A DNA stretch of 64,000 nucleotides from Chitinophagales bacterium (GCA_022360175.1 JAKSDI010000278.1:62001-126000), one strand, 5' to 3'. Numbered from the stretch's first letter, positions 25,166 to 34,453 are shown. Translations and numbers: made by a program. Notes: generated by a model from the sequence alone, not told the origin.

Positions 25166-25945
25166 TTAATGTGCCTCTCCATTGATTTTTTTGTTAGTGA
25201 TCTTTCCATTCCCTTCCACCATTACATCCAGGATCATAATCTTTTGCCATATTTTTCGCGAAAGCTCAAGAGAGAGTATTTCCACTTCATTTACACTATT
25301 GAGCACCTGGTCATCCTGAAAATATTGTACATGTAAGGCTGCCAATTTAGAGTTGATAGATAAGAGGTCTGTACAAAAATCCAGGTAACGTACCAGGTGT
25401 ACAGGGGTATTAAAACGCGGATCTCCCTCTTCATTTGGAGCAAGAATATTGTAGGGATCCTTTGTCAATTGATGCATATCTACTACATGCGCAAAACTGC
25501 GAAGGCGGTGAAGGGAATCAAGAGCTGCCCGCCTTTTAAGGCGCTTTTCCAGTGTGGCAAAGAAGATGATACCTATGGTTAAAAATATCAGCTCATTCGT
25601 TACGCTTTCTATTCCTTGTAATGTTTCCATTAGTCCATCCTGGCCGGCAGGGGCAATGGTGAGAGCCAGATAAAAAACCCATACTGCTACTGCGATAAGG
25701 GACATAATTCCAATGAATGTCAATACCCTTAATGCCCAGATTGGGTAACGCAAATGGTTGGATAATTTTATAATAGCTTGTCCTACCTGATGTAACTCAA
25801 CAGCGACATTGCCTAGTCCGGATTCCGGGAAAAACGCACGAATTCTTTCCTGTATTCCTTCGAGGGTACTCAGTATGTGCTTTGTATTAAGTTCACTATA
25901 CTTACCATTTGGATATTTGACGGGTAAAAAAGGCCTTGTTGGCAT
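25166..25945 (-). CDS. Membrane protein of unknown function
   Basis: A 259-residue protein I do not recognise. Two membrane helices lie at about 70-95 (WALRVLTFIGIMSLIAVAVW) and 115-135 (NELIFLTIGIIFFATLEKRL). The N-terminal part and the long C-terminal part (140-259, with LHRLRSFAHVVDMHQLTKDPYN) are soluble and helical. There is no signal peptide. It stands alone, converging on the lectin-like gene and divergent from the decarboxylase homologue. Confidence 0.65.
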   Translation of the reverse strand: MPTRPFLPVKYPNGKYSELNTKHILSTLEGIQERIRAFFPESGLGNVAVELHQVGQAIIKLSNHLRYPIWALRVLTFIGIMSLIAVAVWVFYLALTIAPAGQDGLMETLQGIESVTNELIFLTIGIIFFATLEKRLKRRAALDSLHRLRSFAHVVDMHQLTKDPYNILAPNEEGDPRFNTPVHLVRYLDFCTDLLSINSKLAALHVQYFQDDQVLNSVNEVEILSLELSRKIWQKIMILDVMVEGNGKITNKKINGEAH

Positions 25946-26421
25946 AATGTGGATTTCAATGTTGATGGACTGCCAAAGTTAAGATTTTTACTGAGTACCA
26001 TTCGTCTTTCGTCCAACTCAATTGAAGGGAGATAATCCTATAGATTGCTATGCATACCAAATGGATAAGTCTTTTTGAACATCCTATTGGTTTATGGCGA
26101 ATAATAACTCATCAATCTTTTATTACATTAACTATTTACGCTACTCACTAATAGAAAATCAATTCAATATTGTATATTGCTGATAAACAATAAGTTGTAT
26201 TCGGTTGGTGCATCGGGGTAAATACCTGGTTTTAATTTTAGGTGTTTTCACGGATTGCATAAATCACTATTTTGGCTCAATTTTACATTATCATTTTGAT
26301 ATCCTCAATGTTGATACATAGAGTTGTCAAACAACTTATAGAATAACTGCGATCTGATTAAATCGTTATCAGCAGTATTCTTTTGTGTTAAAATATTTTC
26401 TAAACCCATAACTTTTTTAAA
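25946..26421. other. 476-bp intergenic region, possible weak hairpin element
   Basis: No gene was found. ATAAGTTGT at about 26194 and its inverted copy near 26341 (minus strand ATAAGTTGTTTGAC) resemble the ends of elements E2 and E4, but the arms between them pair poorly, so this is at most a decayed copy. GGGTAAATACCTGGTTTTAA near 26217 and TTAGGTGTTTTCACGG after it form an ACCT/AGGT inverted pair, a possible control site for the downstream gene. Confidence 0.3.
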
Positions 26422-27726
26422 ATGAAACCTTCCAATCCAAAGTGGCCTAAAACCACTAAAGCTTACAAAGAATTAAGGAAACAGATCAAGAATGATAAGA
26501 ATTTCTATATTGTCTTACAAGCTTCCTTAACCATAGCACAGCAAAGAGCTGCAAGCGAATTGAATGCTAATCTTTATCATGCGCTGGATAATGTATTCGG
26601 AGGAAATGGGCAAGGCTGGCCAAGCACACCAGATGCTTATCTGGACTATATAGAGCAATACCTTGTTTTAATTCCTGATGAGATGAATGATCCGGAATAT
26701 CCGGATGCCTGGACAAGTACTAGCACGCAAAATGGCTATAATCAGAAAGTTTATGATTTGTTATGCCAGTTTTATTTCCTGGTAGATCAACCATTACCAA
26801 TGCTTGATAGTACTTTGCAGGACTACAAAAATGGAGACTTTGTTTTTGCTGACTGGTTGCGAGATTTTGCCATTGATTGGGGCAAATTTTTAGATACCAA
26901 AGAATCCCTTTCTTTGAATACACTGGCATCTTTTTTTGCTGATCCGATGTACAATCTTCCTCTCTACAGTGAAAATGCCAAGAGCTGGAAAACCTTTAAT
27001 GAGTTCTTCTATCGCGAATTCAATGGCGCAAATAAAAGAGGACATTCGCCACTGAGGCCTATTGCCGAACCAGGGAATAATAATGCCATCACCTCTCCGG
27101 CCGATTGTACCTATAAAATGATGTATCCTATTGATAAGAGAGGAAATGTATTGGGCTTAAATGGACAACCTACCAATCTGACACTCAAAAATACCCATAC
27201 GGTTTATTCTATAAATGAGTTGTTGCAGGATGATGAATTGGCTAAAGCATTTAGGGGAGGCACTTTTGTACATTATTTTCTCAGCCCCTTCGATTATCAT
27301 AGATTCCACTCACCGGCAGATGGTACCGTGAAGGAATGCAAAAGCGTGCAGGGAAAAGTCTTTTTGGATGTTGATGTCACTTCAGATGGAGAATTTGATG
27401 CTCCTGATAGTGCAGTGGGAGGATATGAGTTTCAGCAAGCCAGAGGCGTTTTTGTTGTAGATGCTGGCAAGCCGGTAGGATTAGTTGCAGCTATTCCTAT
27501 TGGAATGGCACAGGTTTCTGGAGTGGATATGTATACAAAGTTGCAAGGAAAGAAAGTGCGTAAAGGCGATGAGTTTGGGAAGTTTATGTTTGGAGGCTCC
27601 GACATTATTTTACTTTTCCAAAAGAACGCTGATTTGTACCTATGGAAAAAAGATCCTTCACACAATCCTATTCACTTCCAATATGGCCAGGTAACTGCCT
27701 ATTGGGATGTTAGTAAGCAATCTTGA
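26422..27726 (+). CDS. Phosphatidylserine decarboxylase-related protein
   Basis: A 434-residue protein of the PSD family (PF02666), which decarboxylates phosphatidylserine with a pyruvoyl group made by self-cleavage. The C-terminal half is diagnostic: FNEFFYREF (about 193-201), HYFLSPFDYHRFHSPADG (about 289-306), and FGGSDIILLF (about 391-400), where cleavage at Gly-Ser would make the pyruvoyl serine. The N-terminal 180 residues are an extension not present in the short bacterial enzyme, as in plant/fungal-type homologues. No pssA lies nearby. Substrates other than phosphatidylserine are possible. Confidence 0.82.
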   Translation: MKPSNPKWPKTTKAYKELRKQIKNDKNFYIVLQASLTIAQQRAASELNANLYHALDNVFGGNGQGWPSTPDAYLDYIEQYLVLIPDEMNDPEYPDAWTSTSTQNGYNQKVYDLLCQFYFLVDQPLPMLDSTLQDYKNGDFVFADWLRDFAIDWGKFLDTKESLSLNTLASFFADPMYNLPLYSENAKSWKTFNEFFYREFNGANKRGHSPLRPIAEPGNNNAITSPADCTYKMMYPIDKRGNVLGLNGQPTNLTLKNTHTVYSINELLQDDELAKAFRGGTFVHYFLSPFDYHRFHSPADGTVKECKSVQGKVFLDVDVTSDGEFDAPDSAVGGYEFQQARGVFVVDAGKPVGLVAAIPIGMAQVSGVDMYTKLQGKKVRKGDEFGKFMFGGSDIILLFQKNADLYLWKKDPSHNPIHFQYGQVTAYWDVSKQS

Positions 27727-27744
27727 TTTGAATAACCATATTAG

Positions 27745-27797
27745 AGATTCCACTTTCCAGTTTAGAAGTATCTATCCTAGAAGGTGGAATCTTTAAT
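27745..27797. terminator. Shared terminator-like hairpin between convergent genes
   Basis: AGATTCCACTTT pairs with AAGGTGGAATCT (one G-T pair) around a loop of about 24 nt. TTTAATTATT follows on the plus strand. It sits between the decarboxylase stop and the amylase stop and could serve both. Confidence 0.55.
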
Positions 27798-27799
27798 TA

Positions 27800-30388
27800 T
27801 TACTCAATGACTAAAGGAAAAACATGCTGTTGATTATCATGAGTAATGCGAATCAAATGAAGTCCACTACTACATTTCTCTAAAGAAATTCTGCCTTCAT
27901 TTCCATCAAAACTTTTTGCTTGCAATAGCATACCGGTTGTATTAAAAATCTCTACTTGTGTAGTGTACTTAGATGCCTGTTCCCATTGTATCTGTACATA
28001 ATCTTTTGCCGGATTAGGGAATACCTGTATGGATGGAGGTGTGATATCAATGGATGAATTACTTTGAGTTGGATTTTGGGAGATCAATAAAATCCAGCTT
28101 TCTCTTTCTGATAAAGAGGCACCTGATGGCTGCCAATTGGTGAAACCACCATTCGAGTTGATTGAAATGCTTCCCCAGTTAGCTTCACTCTGTAATTCTA
28201 TTACCTGATATTCTCCGGGAGCCAGTGAAGAAATGGCTAATGATAAATCAGGATTGATATTATTGGTGCCTATATTGGAGGTCACAACTACGGCTTCCTG
28301 ATTATAAATTCGAGCATAGCTTAGCAGCTGATCACTATTTGCTGTTACAGGAAGCAGGTAGCCTTTTCTCAAAGCAACTCTTTCATTGCGTATGCGTATC
28401 AACTGGCGATAATGATTGAGCAGTGATACAGGATTATTATTCATCGTTTCTACATTAAATGCAGGATAATTACTGCCTGGAGTATTCCAGGGAGTAACAG
28501 TAGAAAACCCTGCATGAGAAGCTCCAGACCATTGCATAGGTCGTCGGATGTTTTCATGAGCACCTGTTCCTGTTAGTCCTACTTCCTCACCATAGTATAG
28601 AAAAGGAATTCCCGGAAGGCTAAGATATATTGAAGCCGCCAACTTCATCCGATTTACATCGGCCCCCAGTTGGCTAAAAATTCGATCTATATCATGATTC
28701 GTTAAGAAGGTAGCGTACTGTAGTTTAGGATAGCTGTCTCTTATAGTTTGCAAATGATTATAAACAGCATCTGTAGATTGGGTGTTAACAGCGTTGATGA
28801 TGCTATAAGCGAGGTCGAATTCAAAGCAAACATCCAGGCGATTATTTTGTATATAGGGTAGGATAGAGGCGGTGTTAGACCATACTTCCCCAACTGTTAC
28901 AGCATCGGAATTAGCTGATTTATAAAGTATATTAAAATCTTCCAGTAGTTGAAATGTCTCGGGCGTATTTTCTAATATGCTGCCATCTTCATCCAGGTAC
29001 TTGATAGCGTCCAAACGAAAACCATCCACTCCTTTATCTAGCCAAAATTCCGCAATATCAAAAAGTTCTTCTTTTACCGGAGGGTGGCTATAATTCAAAT
29101 CAGGCATGCCTCCCCAGAATAAGCCGTAGTAATAATCACCACCATAAGAATGCCACACATTTTGCCCCCAGGGACCATTGTATCCAGGATGGTTGTCTGA
29201 CCAAATATACCAGTCTCGATAGTCATTTTGATTGTTGGCAGATTGGGTAAACCAGGGATGCTGATTAGAGCTGTGATTCATTACAAAATCAATGATCACT
29301 TTAATACCGCGCTCATGGCAAGCATCCAGCAGGGCTTCAAAATCTTCCATGCTACCATAATCTGGCTCTGTTGCATAGTAATTGGTAACATCATAACCAT
29401 GATAAGAAGGAGATTCCATCATTGGCATCAGCCAGATACCACCTATGCCCAAGTCGTCATCTGTACTAGGGTCACCATCATTTAAATAATCCAATCGCTC
29501 TATAATACCTTGAAAATCACCAATGCCATCGCCATCGCTATCATAAAAACTACGTACAAATATTTCGTAAAACACCACATCATTCCACCAGTAGGTTTCA
29601 TAATTGGTGCTAATAGATGGATCACAAAGCAAGCAGCTATTGAAACAATAGACTGGTGCAGGAGCATCACCGACCTGTACCGTGACTGTCCTTACCTGAT
29701 TACCATTATTATCCATAATGGTACAATCGGGTGGAAGGCTTTCGGCACCAGCAGGGCTATTACCATTTACAAAAAGGTATTGATAACTTCCGGCAGCTAC
29801 TTCGATTGCTGCTTCGTAAGTACCATCCGCATTGAGGTCCTGCATGGGGATGGAGGTAGGGTCCCAATTGGACGGATAGCCTGCTATCTGTTGAAAATTG
29901 CCCATGACATACACCCCTTGTGGAGATATGTTTTCTCCTTCCATATTGACAGACAGGCGTAGTATCGCATTGCAGGAATCAAATTTGACCACAGGCAGAT
30001 TAATTCCTGAGCTACCCACTGTTACCTGTCTATTGAAATTTCCGCCACCATCATCTACTGCACAATCTGCACTGGGAAGCTCTGGTTTATCAGACCATTC
30101 ATTGCCATTTACAAACTTATATAAATAATTGCCGGGAGGAACCATGACCGTTAATTCGTATACCTGATCACCATCTGAATCCGATAAAGGTGTAATGCCT
30201 GGACTCCAATCACTGGCATAACCCGCTTCATCCTGAAAAGTACCTGCTATATGTACACCATCTGATGAAACAATTTCATTGCTCATATCTACCTGGAAGC
30301 TAAGAGGGACAGGTTGAGCAAAGGCTTGGGATATAACAAGGAATAAAAAGGTCGGGATTAAAAGGCGAAAACTAGAGTTCCGATTCAT
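27800..30388 (-). CDS. Secreted alpha-amylase (GH13) with two N-terminal E-set/starch-binding-like domains and T9SS sorting domain
   Basis: An 862-residue secreted enzyme that hydrolyses alpha-1,4-glucans. ATG 30388 gives a signal peptide ending in SQAFAQ; the open frame extends 29 codons further without such a feature. Two related beta-sandwich modules (about 25-130 and 137-245) share the pattern VPPGNYLYKFVNG / VAAGSYQYLFVNG. The GH13 barrel has all regions: DFVMNHSS, GFRLDAIKYL (nucleophile Asp), GEVW (acid Glu) and FLTNHDIDR. The last 80 residues (VFPNPAKDYVQIQW ... HVFPLVIE) are a T9SS sorting domain. No sus genes are adjacent. Confidence 0.93.
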   Translation of the reverse strand: MNRNSSFRLLIPTFLFLVISQAFAQPVPLSFQVDMSNEIVSSDGVHIAGTFQDEAGYASDWSPGITPLSDSDGDQVYELTVMVPPGNYLYKFVNGNEWSDKPELPSADCAVDDGGGNFNRQVTVGSSGINLPVVKFDSCNAILRLSVNMEGENISPQGVYVMGNFQQIAGYPSNWDPTSIPMQDLNADGTYEAAIEVAAGSYQYLFVNGNSPAGAESLPPDCTIMDNNGNQVRTVTVQVGDAPAPVYCFNSCLLCDPSISTNYETYWWNDVVFYEIFVRSFYDSDGDGIGDFQGIIERLDYLNDGDPSTDDDLGIGGIWLMPMMESPSYHGYDVTNYYATEPDYGSMEDFEALLDACHERGIKVIIDFVMNHSSNQHPWFTQSANNQNDYRDWYIWSDNHPGYNGPWGQNVWHSYGGDYYYGLFWGGMPDLNYSHPPVKEELFDIAEFWLDKGVDGFRLDAIKYLDEDGSILENTPETFQLLEDFNILYKSANSDAVTVGEVWSNTASILPYIQNNRLDVCFEFDLAYSIINAVNTQSTDAVYNHLQTIRDSYPKLQYATFLTNHDIDRIFSQLGADVNRMKLAASIYLSLPGIPFLYYGEEVGLTGTGAHENIRRPMQWSGASHAGFSTVTPWNTPGSNYPAFNVETMNNNPVSLLNHYRQLIRIRNERVALRKGYLLPVTANSDQLLSYARIYNQEAVVVTSNIGTNNINPDLSLAISSLAPGEYQVIELQSEANWGSISINSNGGFTNWQPSGASLSERESWILLISQNPTQSNSSIDITPPSIQVFPNPAKDYVQIQWEQASKYTTQVEIFNTTGMLLQAKSFDGNEGRISLEKCSSGLHLIRITHDNQQHVFPLVIE

Positions 30389-30492
30389 AGATGTTGTATT
30401 GTGATATATGCTATCACAAATATCTGTTTTTTTGTAAGCATCTTCACTGTTCAAAGTCATTCCATTCAAAAACACTATTTTTGCTATAGCAG

Positions 30493-30658
30493 TAAGTAAG
30501 AGCGCATAATTAGGTTGCTTTTTTGGTCAAGCAGGTTTTTGCTCAAATCAAGGCGCGGCGGAGTGTAATAGCCAAAGTTATTAACACGAGTACGCAACGC
30601 AGATATGGGTAAAAAGATGCCACCATAAAAAGATGAATTAAATGTGCTCTCTTACTTA
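30493..30658. repeat. Long inverted-repeat hairpin element E3
   Basis: TAAGTAAGAG at 30493 and its inverse at 30649-30658 bound an imperfect inverted repeat with arms of about 70 bp. Stretches such as GCTTTTTTGGTCAAGCAGG in the left arm answer TCTTTTTATGGTGGCATC read from the right. The centre GTGTAATA-GCCAAAGT-TATTAACAC can form an apical hairpin. It fills most of the 297-bp gap between the divergent amylase and Crp genes, ending 27 bp before the regulator's ATG. Confidence 0.55.
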
Positions 30659-30685
30659 ACAGTGAAATAATTGAAAGGGCAAATA

Positions 30686-31366
30686 ATGCAGAAATTATGG
30701 TTTTTAGAAGAAGTGGATTTGTATAAAATTTTATGCCCAACTAAAGTGAAGGCATTTGAAAAAGACCACTTCAAATGGTATCGTAAAGGTGATTTCATTT
30801 ACTTCCAAAATGAACGAGCTGAGAAGGTTTTTCTGGTTAGCCGGGGTAGGGTGAAAATTGTTCGTTACAATGAAGAAGGAGATGAGATTGTCCATGCTAT
30901 ATTGCAGAAAGGAGAAATTTTTGGAGAAATGGCCCTGATGGGGGCATCCCAAAGAGATGATATTGCTATAGCTGGTTCTGATCAAACCGCATTGTGTGCT
31001 ATGAATGTAGATCAGATGTATCAATTGATGAGAGACAACCAGCGATTTGAATTGACTATCCTCAAGGTAATTGGCTTAAAACTAAAGAAACTGGAACGGC
31101 GATTGGACCAACTCTTTTTCAAAGATGCTAAAACCAGGCTGATTGAGCTGATACACGATTTTTATGAATCTTATGGACTGGTTCAGGAGCAGCAGATTTT
31201 AATAAAACATCATTGTACGCAGCAGGATATTGCTGATCTTATTGGTACAAGGAGAGAAACAGTATCCACTTTATTAAAAGAAATGAAAGGGGCCGATTTA
31301 TTGGATTATCAAAACAAACAGCTAACTATATTCAAGCCGGAGTATTTTGGTATTCGTACCACATAA
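30686..31366 (+). CDS. Crp/Fnr family transcription regulator
   Basis: A 226-residue regulator. Residues about 20-120 form a cyclic-nucleotide-binding-like domain (ERAEKVFLVSRGRVKIVRYN, ILQKGEIFGEMALM), and the C-terminal part has the Crp-type winged helix (HCTQQDIADLIGTRRETVSTLLKEM, about 177-201). No Fe-S Cys cluster is evident at the N-terminus. The longer frame from TTG 30671 adds five residues and is less likely. Its targets are unknown; the DoxX-like gene follows 133 bp downstream behind its own -7 box. Element E3 lies in its leader or promoter region. Confidence 0.9.
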   Translation: MQKLWFLEEVDLYKILCPTKVKAFEKDHFKWYRKGDFIYFQNERAEKVFLVSRGRVKIVRYNEEGDEIVHAILQKGEIFGEMALMGASQRDDIAIAGSDQTALCAMNVDQMYQLMRDNQRFELTILKVIGLKLKKLERRLDQLFFKDAKTRLIELIHDFYESYGLVQEQQILIKHHCTQQDIADLIGTRRETVSTLLKEMKGADLLDYQNKQLTIFKPEYFGIRTT

Positions 31367-31467
31367 CTCTTACGTTCCATGCTTTACTATAAGGGGGACA
31401 TGTCATTTTAACAGATTTTAACTACTGCCCTGTTAGCTACCTCACATCCTTGCGTTTGCTCATCTTT

Positions 31468-31475
31468 TAACTTTG
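31468..31475 (+). promoter_or_regulatory. Candidate -7 box for the DoxX-like gene
   Basis: TAACTTTG matches TAnnTTTG. The nearest TTG upstream is only 15 bp away (31450-31452), shorter than the usual 19-20, so the -33 element is weak. The box lies 25 bp before the ATG at 31500. Confidence 0.45.
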
Positions 31476-31499
31476 TAGTAGATCAAAACAATTAAGAAG

Positions 31500-31892
31500 A
31501 TGAACAAGAATATGTCTGGCCTTTTATCAAGAATATTATCAATTGTTGCAGCTCTTATTTTGCTACAAACCTTATATTTCAAATTTACAGCCCATCCGGA
31601 TAGCGTTTATATATTTTCTCAACTGGGGCTTGAGCCTTATGGCCGTATAGGCATCGGGGTGGCTGAATTGATAACTGCTATACTCTTGCTTTGGGGGCGG
31701 ACTCAGCACTTCGGTGCGCTATTGGGTTTAGGAATTATTAGTGGCGCCATTTTTTCCCATATCACTAAAATAGGAATTGTAGTAGGAGATGATGGTGGCT
31801 TGCTTTTTACATTGGCTATTGTGGTATTTGTTGCAAGCCTGATAGTGGTTTGGATTAATAGAAAAAAGCTCCCCGTGTTGCAAAACCTGTGA
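31500..31892 (+). CDS. DoxX-like small membrane protein
   Basis: A 130-residue integral membrane protein with four hydrophobic helices (about 9-25, 48-65, 70-90, 100-120). The arrangement ALILLQTLYFKFTAHPDS, GVAELITAILLLWG and HITKIGI resembles DoxX/DoxD-like families, which act in membrane redox or sulphur chemistry in some species; no function is proven for short members. It lies 133 bp after the Crp/Fnr gene, possibly under separate control. Confidence 0.72.
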   Translation: MNKNMSGLLSRILSIVAALILLQTLYFKFTAHPDSVYIFSQLGLEPYGRIGIGVAELITAILLLWGRTQHFGALLGLGIISGAIFSHITKIGIVVGDDGGLLFTLAIVVFVASLIVVWINRKKLPVLQNL

Positions 31893-32208
31893 TCTTTTTG
31901 TTGTGCATAGATGGTTTTCATGATTGGTTTTCAATAGTGTAGGCTACATTTTTAATGATGGCCTGCACTATAATCATTGTAGTAGTTGTCATTGAGTACG
32001 ATATTTAAGAATTAGGAGGAGAGAATGAAGTAAATTGTGAAAGGTATTGTCCGGGCAATTTAATAGAAGGGCACTTAAAGCAGTTAAGAGAGAAATAGGG
32101 TATAGAGATACTCCTATTGGCGAAACAATAAACAACTAAAATAATGAGAAAATTTATAGAAGGTATCCTATTTTTTAACATCTTACAATCGATCAGAAAA
32201 CATGACTA
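31893..32208. other. Intergenic region with possible toxin-domain debris
   Basis: No intact gene. At about 32046-32140 one frame reads LSGQFNRRALKAVKREIGYRDTPIGETINN and stops. An overlapping frame reads GGENEVNCERYCPGNLIEGH and stops. The first resembles the start of nuclease toxin domains of polymorphic toxins (an RAxxxAKRxxGI pattern), but the resemblance is short and unverified. Confidence 0.3.
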
Positions 32209-32637
32209 ATGAGAATATTAATATTTATAATATTCACTTTTCTTATAGCGAGTTGCTACTCTCAAAATGTGAGTTTTGGGATTCCATCTATTGAGAAAGA
32301 ATTACAAACAGGCGAGCTAATAATATTAAATGTGCCTAATCATGTAGATGGAAGATTTAAGGCATCTGTTGAATTAGATAATTTAAGAGCTTTTCTCCAA
32401 CTTCATTCAAAGCTAACTTTTGTTTTGACGATCCATATTTTTGGGGGTAATTCAGAATTTTGCCTAGACTATTCTAAATTTTTGTCAAGAGATTTAAAAA
32501 GACTACTAAATTGTAGTAATGTAGTAATTGAAGGCAAAGGAAATGGAGTTCCCCTCTTATTAGATAAAAAGTCACCACGATATTTTAATATAAACTCCAG
32601 AATCGAACTCGTAGTTAAAAAAGACAGCAACCCCTAA
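32209..32637 (+). CDS. Small exported protein, possibly OmpA-C-like
   Basis: A 142-residue protein with a signal peptide (MRILIFIIFTFLIASCYSQ); a lipobox-like ASC gives a possible lipid anchor. The rest hints at a diverged OmpA C-terminal fold: LTFVLTIHIFGGNSEF, LSRDLKRLL, then NVVIEGKGNGVPL and NINSRIELVVKK, resembling the NRRVEL end. The peptidoglycan-binding Asp and Arg are not clearly conserved. It sits between possible toxin debris and a DUF6572 protein. Confidence 0.5.
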   Translation: MRILIFIIFTFLIASCYSQNVSFGIPSIEKELQTGELIILNVPNHVDGRFKASVELDNLRAFLQLHSKLTFVLTIHIFGGNSEFCLDYSKFLSRDLKRLLNCSNVVIEGKGNGVPLLLDKKSPRYFNINSRIELVVKKDSNP

Positions 32638-32774
32638 CTTACCAGAGCGAATAGTTAATATGCCAATCACCTAGGATACGACTGGTAAGAAGGTAGAAGC
32701 TTTTGGGAATAAAGAGCATCTCAATGGCATAGAGTACGCTTCATAATTGAGAAATACTAATAAAAATATATACT
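32638..32774. other. Short gap with an orphan coding stretch
   Basis: The plus strand at about 32674-32745 reads DTTGKKVEAFGNKEHLNGIEYAS and then a stop, with a stop before it. It may be the tail of a lost gene upstream of the DUF6572 gene. No family is recognised. Confidence 0.25.
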
Positions 32775-33104
32775 ATGTCTATTTTAGATAGTCGAAAGGT
32801 TGATTTTATTGGGATTGAAGTTGGTTCAAACGATGTGATATTAACTATTTCCGATCATTTAGATTGGAAGAATTCAGAATTTCATCTAGAGAAACTACAG
32901 AATAAAATAAACAATTACATCAAATTTTATGAATCAGGACAAATATATGAGGATTATCCCAATGCTAAAGGTAAGAATATAATTATAGCTCTAACTTTGG
33001 CAGAACCCTTAAATGAAGAGGGGACAGATTTTTGTGTAGAAGCAAAGCAAATTTTAAATGGCATGGGGCTAGATTTACGTATAGAAGTGATAAAAATTAA
33101 ATGA
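32775..33104 (+). CDS. DUF6572 family protein, possible immunity protein
   Basis: A 109-residue cytoplasmic protein whose core (VILTISDHLDWKNSEFHLEKLQNKIN, then YIKFYESGQIYEDYP and ALTLAEPLNEEG) matches DUF6572 as I know it. Such proteins often sit beside polymorphic toxins and may be immunity proteins; that role is inferred. No intact toxin gene is next to it, only short remnants upstream (about 32046-32140 and 32674-32745). Confidence 0.7.
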   Translation: MSILDSRKVDFIGIEVGSNDVILTISDHLDWKNSEFHLEKLQNKINNYIKFYESGQIYEDYPNAKGKNIIIALTLAEPLNEEGTDFCVEAKQILNGMGLDLRIEVIKIK

Positions 33105-33315
33105 TACTTGTCAATCGTGATTTGTGTAAGCTAATAATTCGCAATCGCATGTAATTATTATAAATAGCAGTACTCTCGCTGCTCGAAGTATGCGTCGTAG
33201 AGAGGATGTTCCCTTTCGGCCGTAAAATCGCTATGTTAAGTTATGACTATTGCAAATCCTTCGAGACATGCAGTTACATGAAAAATGCCCATCAGGTCTG
33301 AAAAGTGTTAAATAC

Positions 33316-34371
33316 TTATTCCCTTTTCTTTCCCTCATGTTCCAGTAACCACCGTTTCCGCTCTAATCCCCCTGCATAACCTCTCAGGTTTCCATCACTG
33401 CCAATGACCCGATGGCATGGAATGACGATGGCAATACGATTATGCCCATTGGCGGACGCAACAGCCCGTACTGCTTTAGGATTGCCAATATGAATTGCCT
33501 GTTGTGTATAGGAGCGAGTGCTGCCATAAGGTATGCTTTGAAGTGCGCTCCAAACGGTGTTTTGAAAATCGGTGCCCGGGGTATGTAGTGGTACGGTGAA
33601 TGTTTGTCGCTTTCCCTCAAAATATTCCTGTAGTTCTTTTTTCAGCTGAGTCAGGTATTCGTTTTCTCCGGCTATGATATTAGCTTTTAACCGTTTTTGT
33701 AAATCCTTAAATTCCGTTTCCAGCATCCGTCTATCGGTAAATTCTAGTAAGCAGATACCTTTCTCTGTTGCGCAGGCGTACATAGGGCCTAGTGGTGTGG
33801 TCATGCGCGTGATGAGAATAATATTTTGATTATTTGCCTGATCTGGCGAACTGCCTACCAACTTTTTAAAAGTATAAGAAAAACCGCTTAGAGATTCATA
33901 GCCACTATCAAAAGCAGTATTGGTAACACTATTGCCATTTTTCAATTCCTGATAGGCCGTATTGAGTCTGATCATACGCTGATATGCCTGAAAGGTAAGG
34001 CCGTAGTGTTTTTTAAACCAGCGCCTGATTTTTTCAGGGCGTAAGCCCGCTTCCCTAAGCATATAGTCTGAAATTTTTTCTTTAGGATGTTGCTTGAGCA
34101 GCTCAATAGCTTGTATAACGGTTGCAGGAGGTTGATAAGCATTTTCAGTAGGTTTACATACTTTACATGGACGATAGCCATGCTTTAGTACCGTATTTAC
34201 ATCGGTAAAAAACTCTACATTTTCTCTTTTAGGCTTTCTGGCCCGACATATTGAAACGCAAAATATACCAGTGGTTTTTACACCTACATAAAAAGAACCA
34301 AGATAACTTTCATCGCGCTCTACCAATGCTTTATAATAGCGGTCTATATCGATTTTATTTTCTACTATCAT
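33316..34371 (-). CDS. ada: Bifunctional Ada: DNA alkylation-response regulator and O6-methylguanine methyltransferase
   Basis: A 351-residue protein with all three Ada parts. The N-terminal zinc site has four Cys (KTTGIFCVSICRARKP and YRPCKVCKP, Cys near 38, 42, 69, 72), the first of which accepts methyl from phosphotriesters. An AraC-type helix-turn-helix follows (about 88-185; GYESLSGFSYTFKK). The C-terminal methyltransferase (about 190-345) has the active Cys in IVIPCHRVIG. It should both repair DNA and activate its regulon. It stands 82 bp downstream of the repeat-bearing outer-membrane gene on the same strand. Confidence 0.95.
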   Translation of the reverse strand: MIVENKIDIDRYYKALVERDESYLGSFYVGVKTTGIFCVSICRARKPKRENVEFFTDVNTVLKHGYRPCKVCKPTENAYQPPATVIQAIELLKQHPKEKISDYMLREAGLRPEKIRRWFKKHYGLTFQAYQRMIRLNTAYQELKNGNSVTNTAFDSGYESLSGFSYTFKKLVGSSPDQANNQNIILITRMTTPLGPMYACATEKGICLLEFTDRRMLETEFKDLQKRLKANIIAGENEYLTQLKKELQEYFEGKRQTFTVPLHTPGTDFQNTVWSALQSIPYGSTRSYTQQAIHIGNPKAVRAVASANGHNRIAIVIPCHRVIGSDGNLRGYAGGLERKRWLLEHEGKKRE

Positions 34372-34453
34372 CTAGCTTATTAACTTTTCTACAAAGTAAA
34401 GCTGGATTATAACCTCCTGCAACCGAAAAATGAACAAGTAAGTGGAAAATCTT

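Noticed and set aside
33148-33280. Another hairpin element ended by CATGTAA and TTACATG
   Set aside because: The ends pair for only about 7 bp and the interior does not. It was judged chance.
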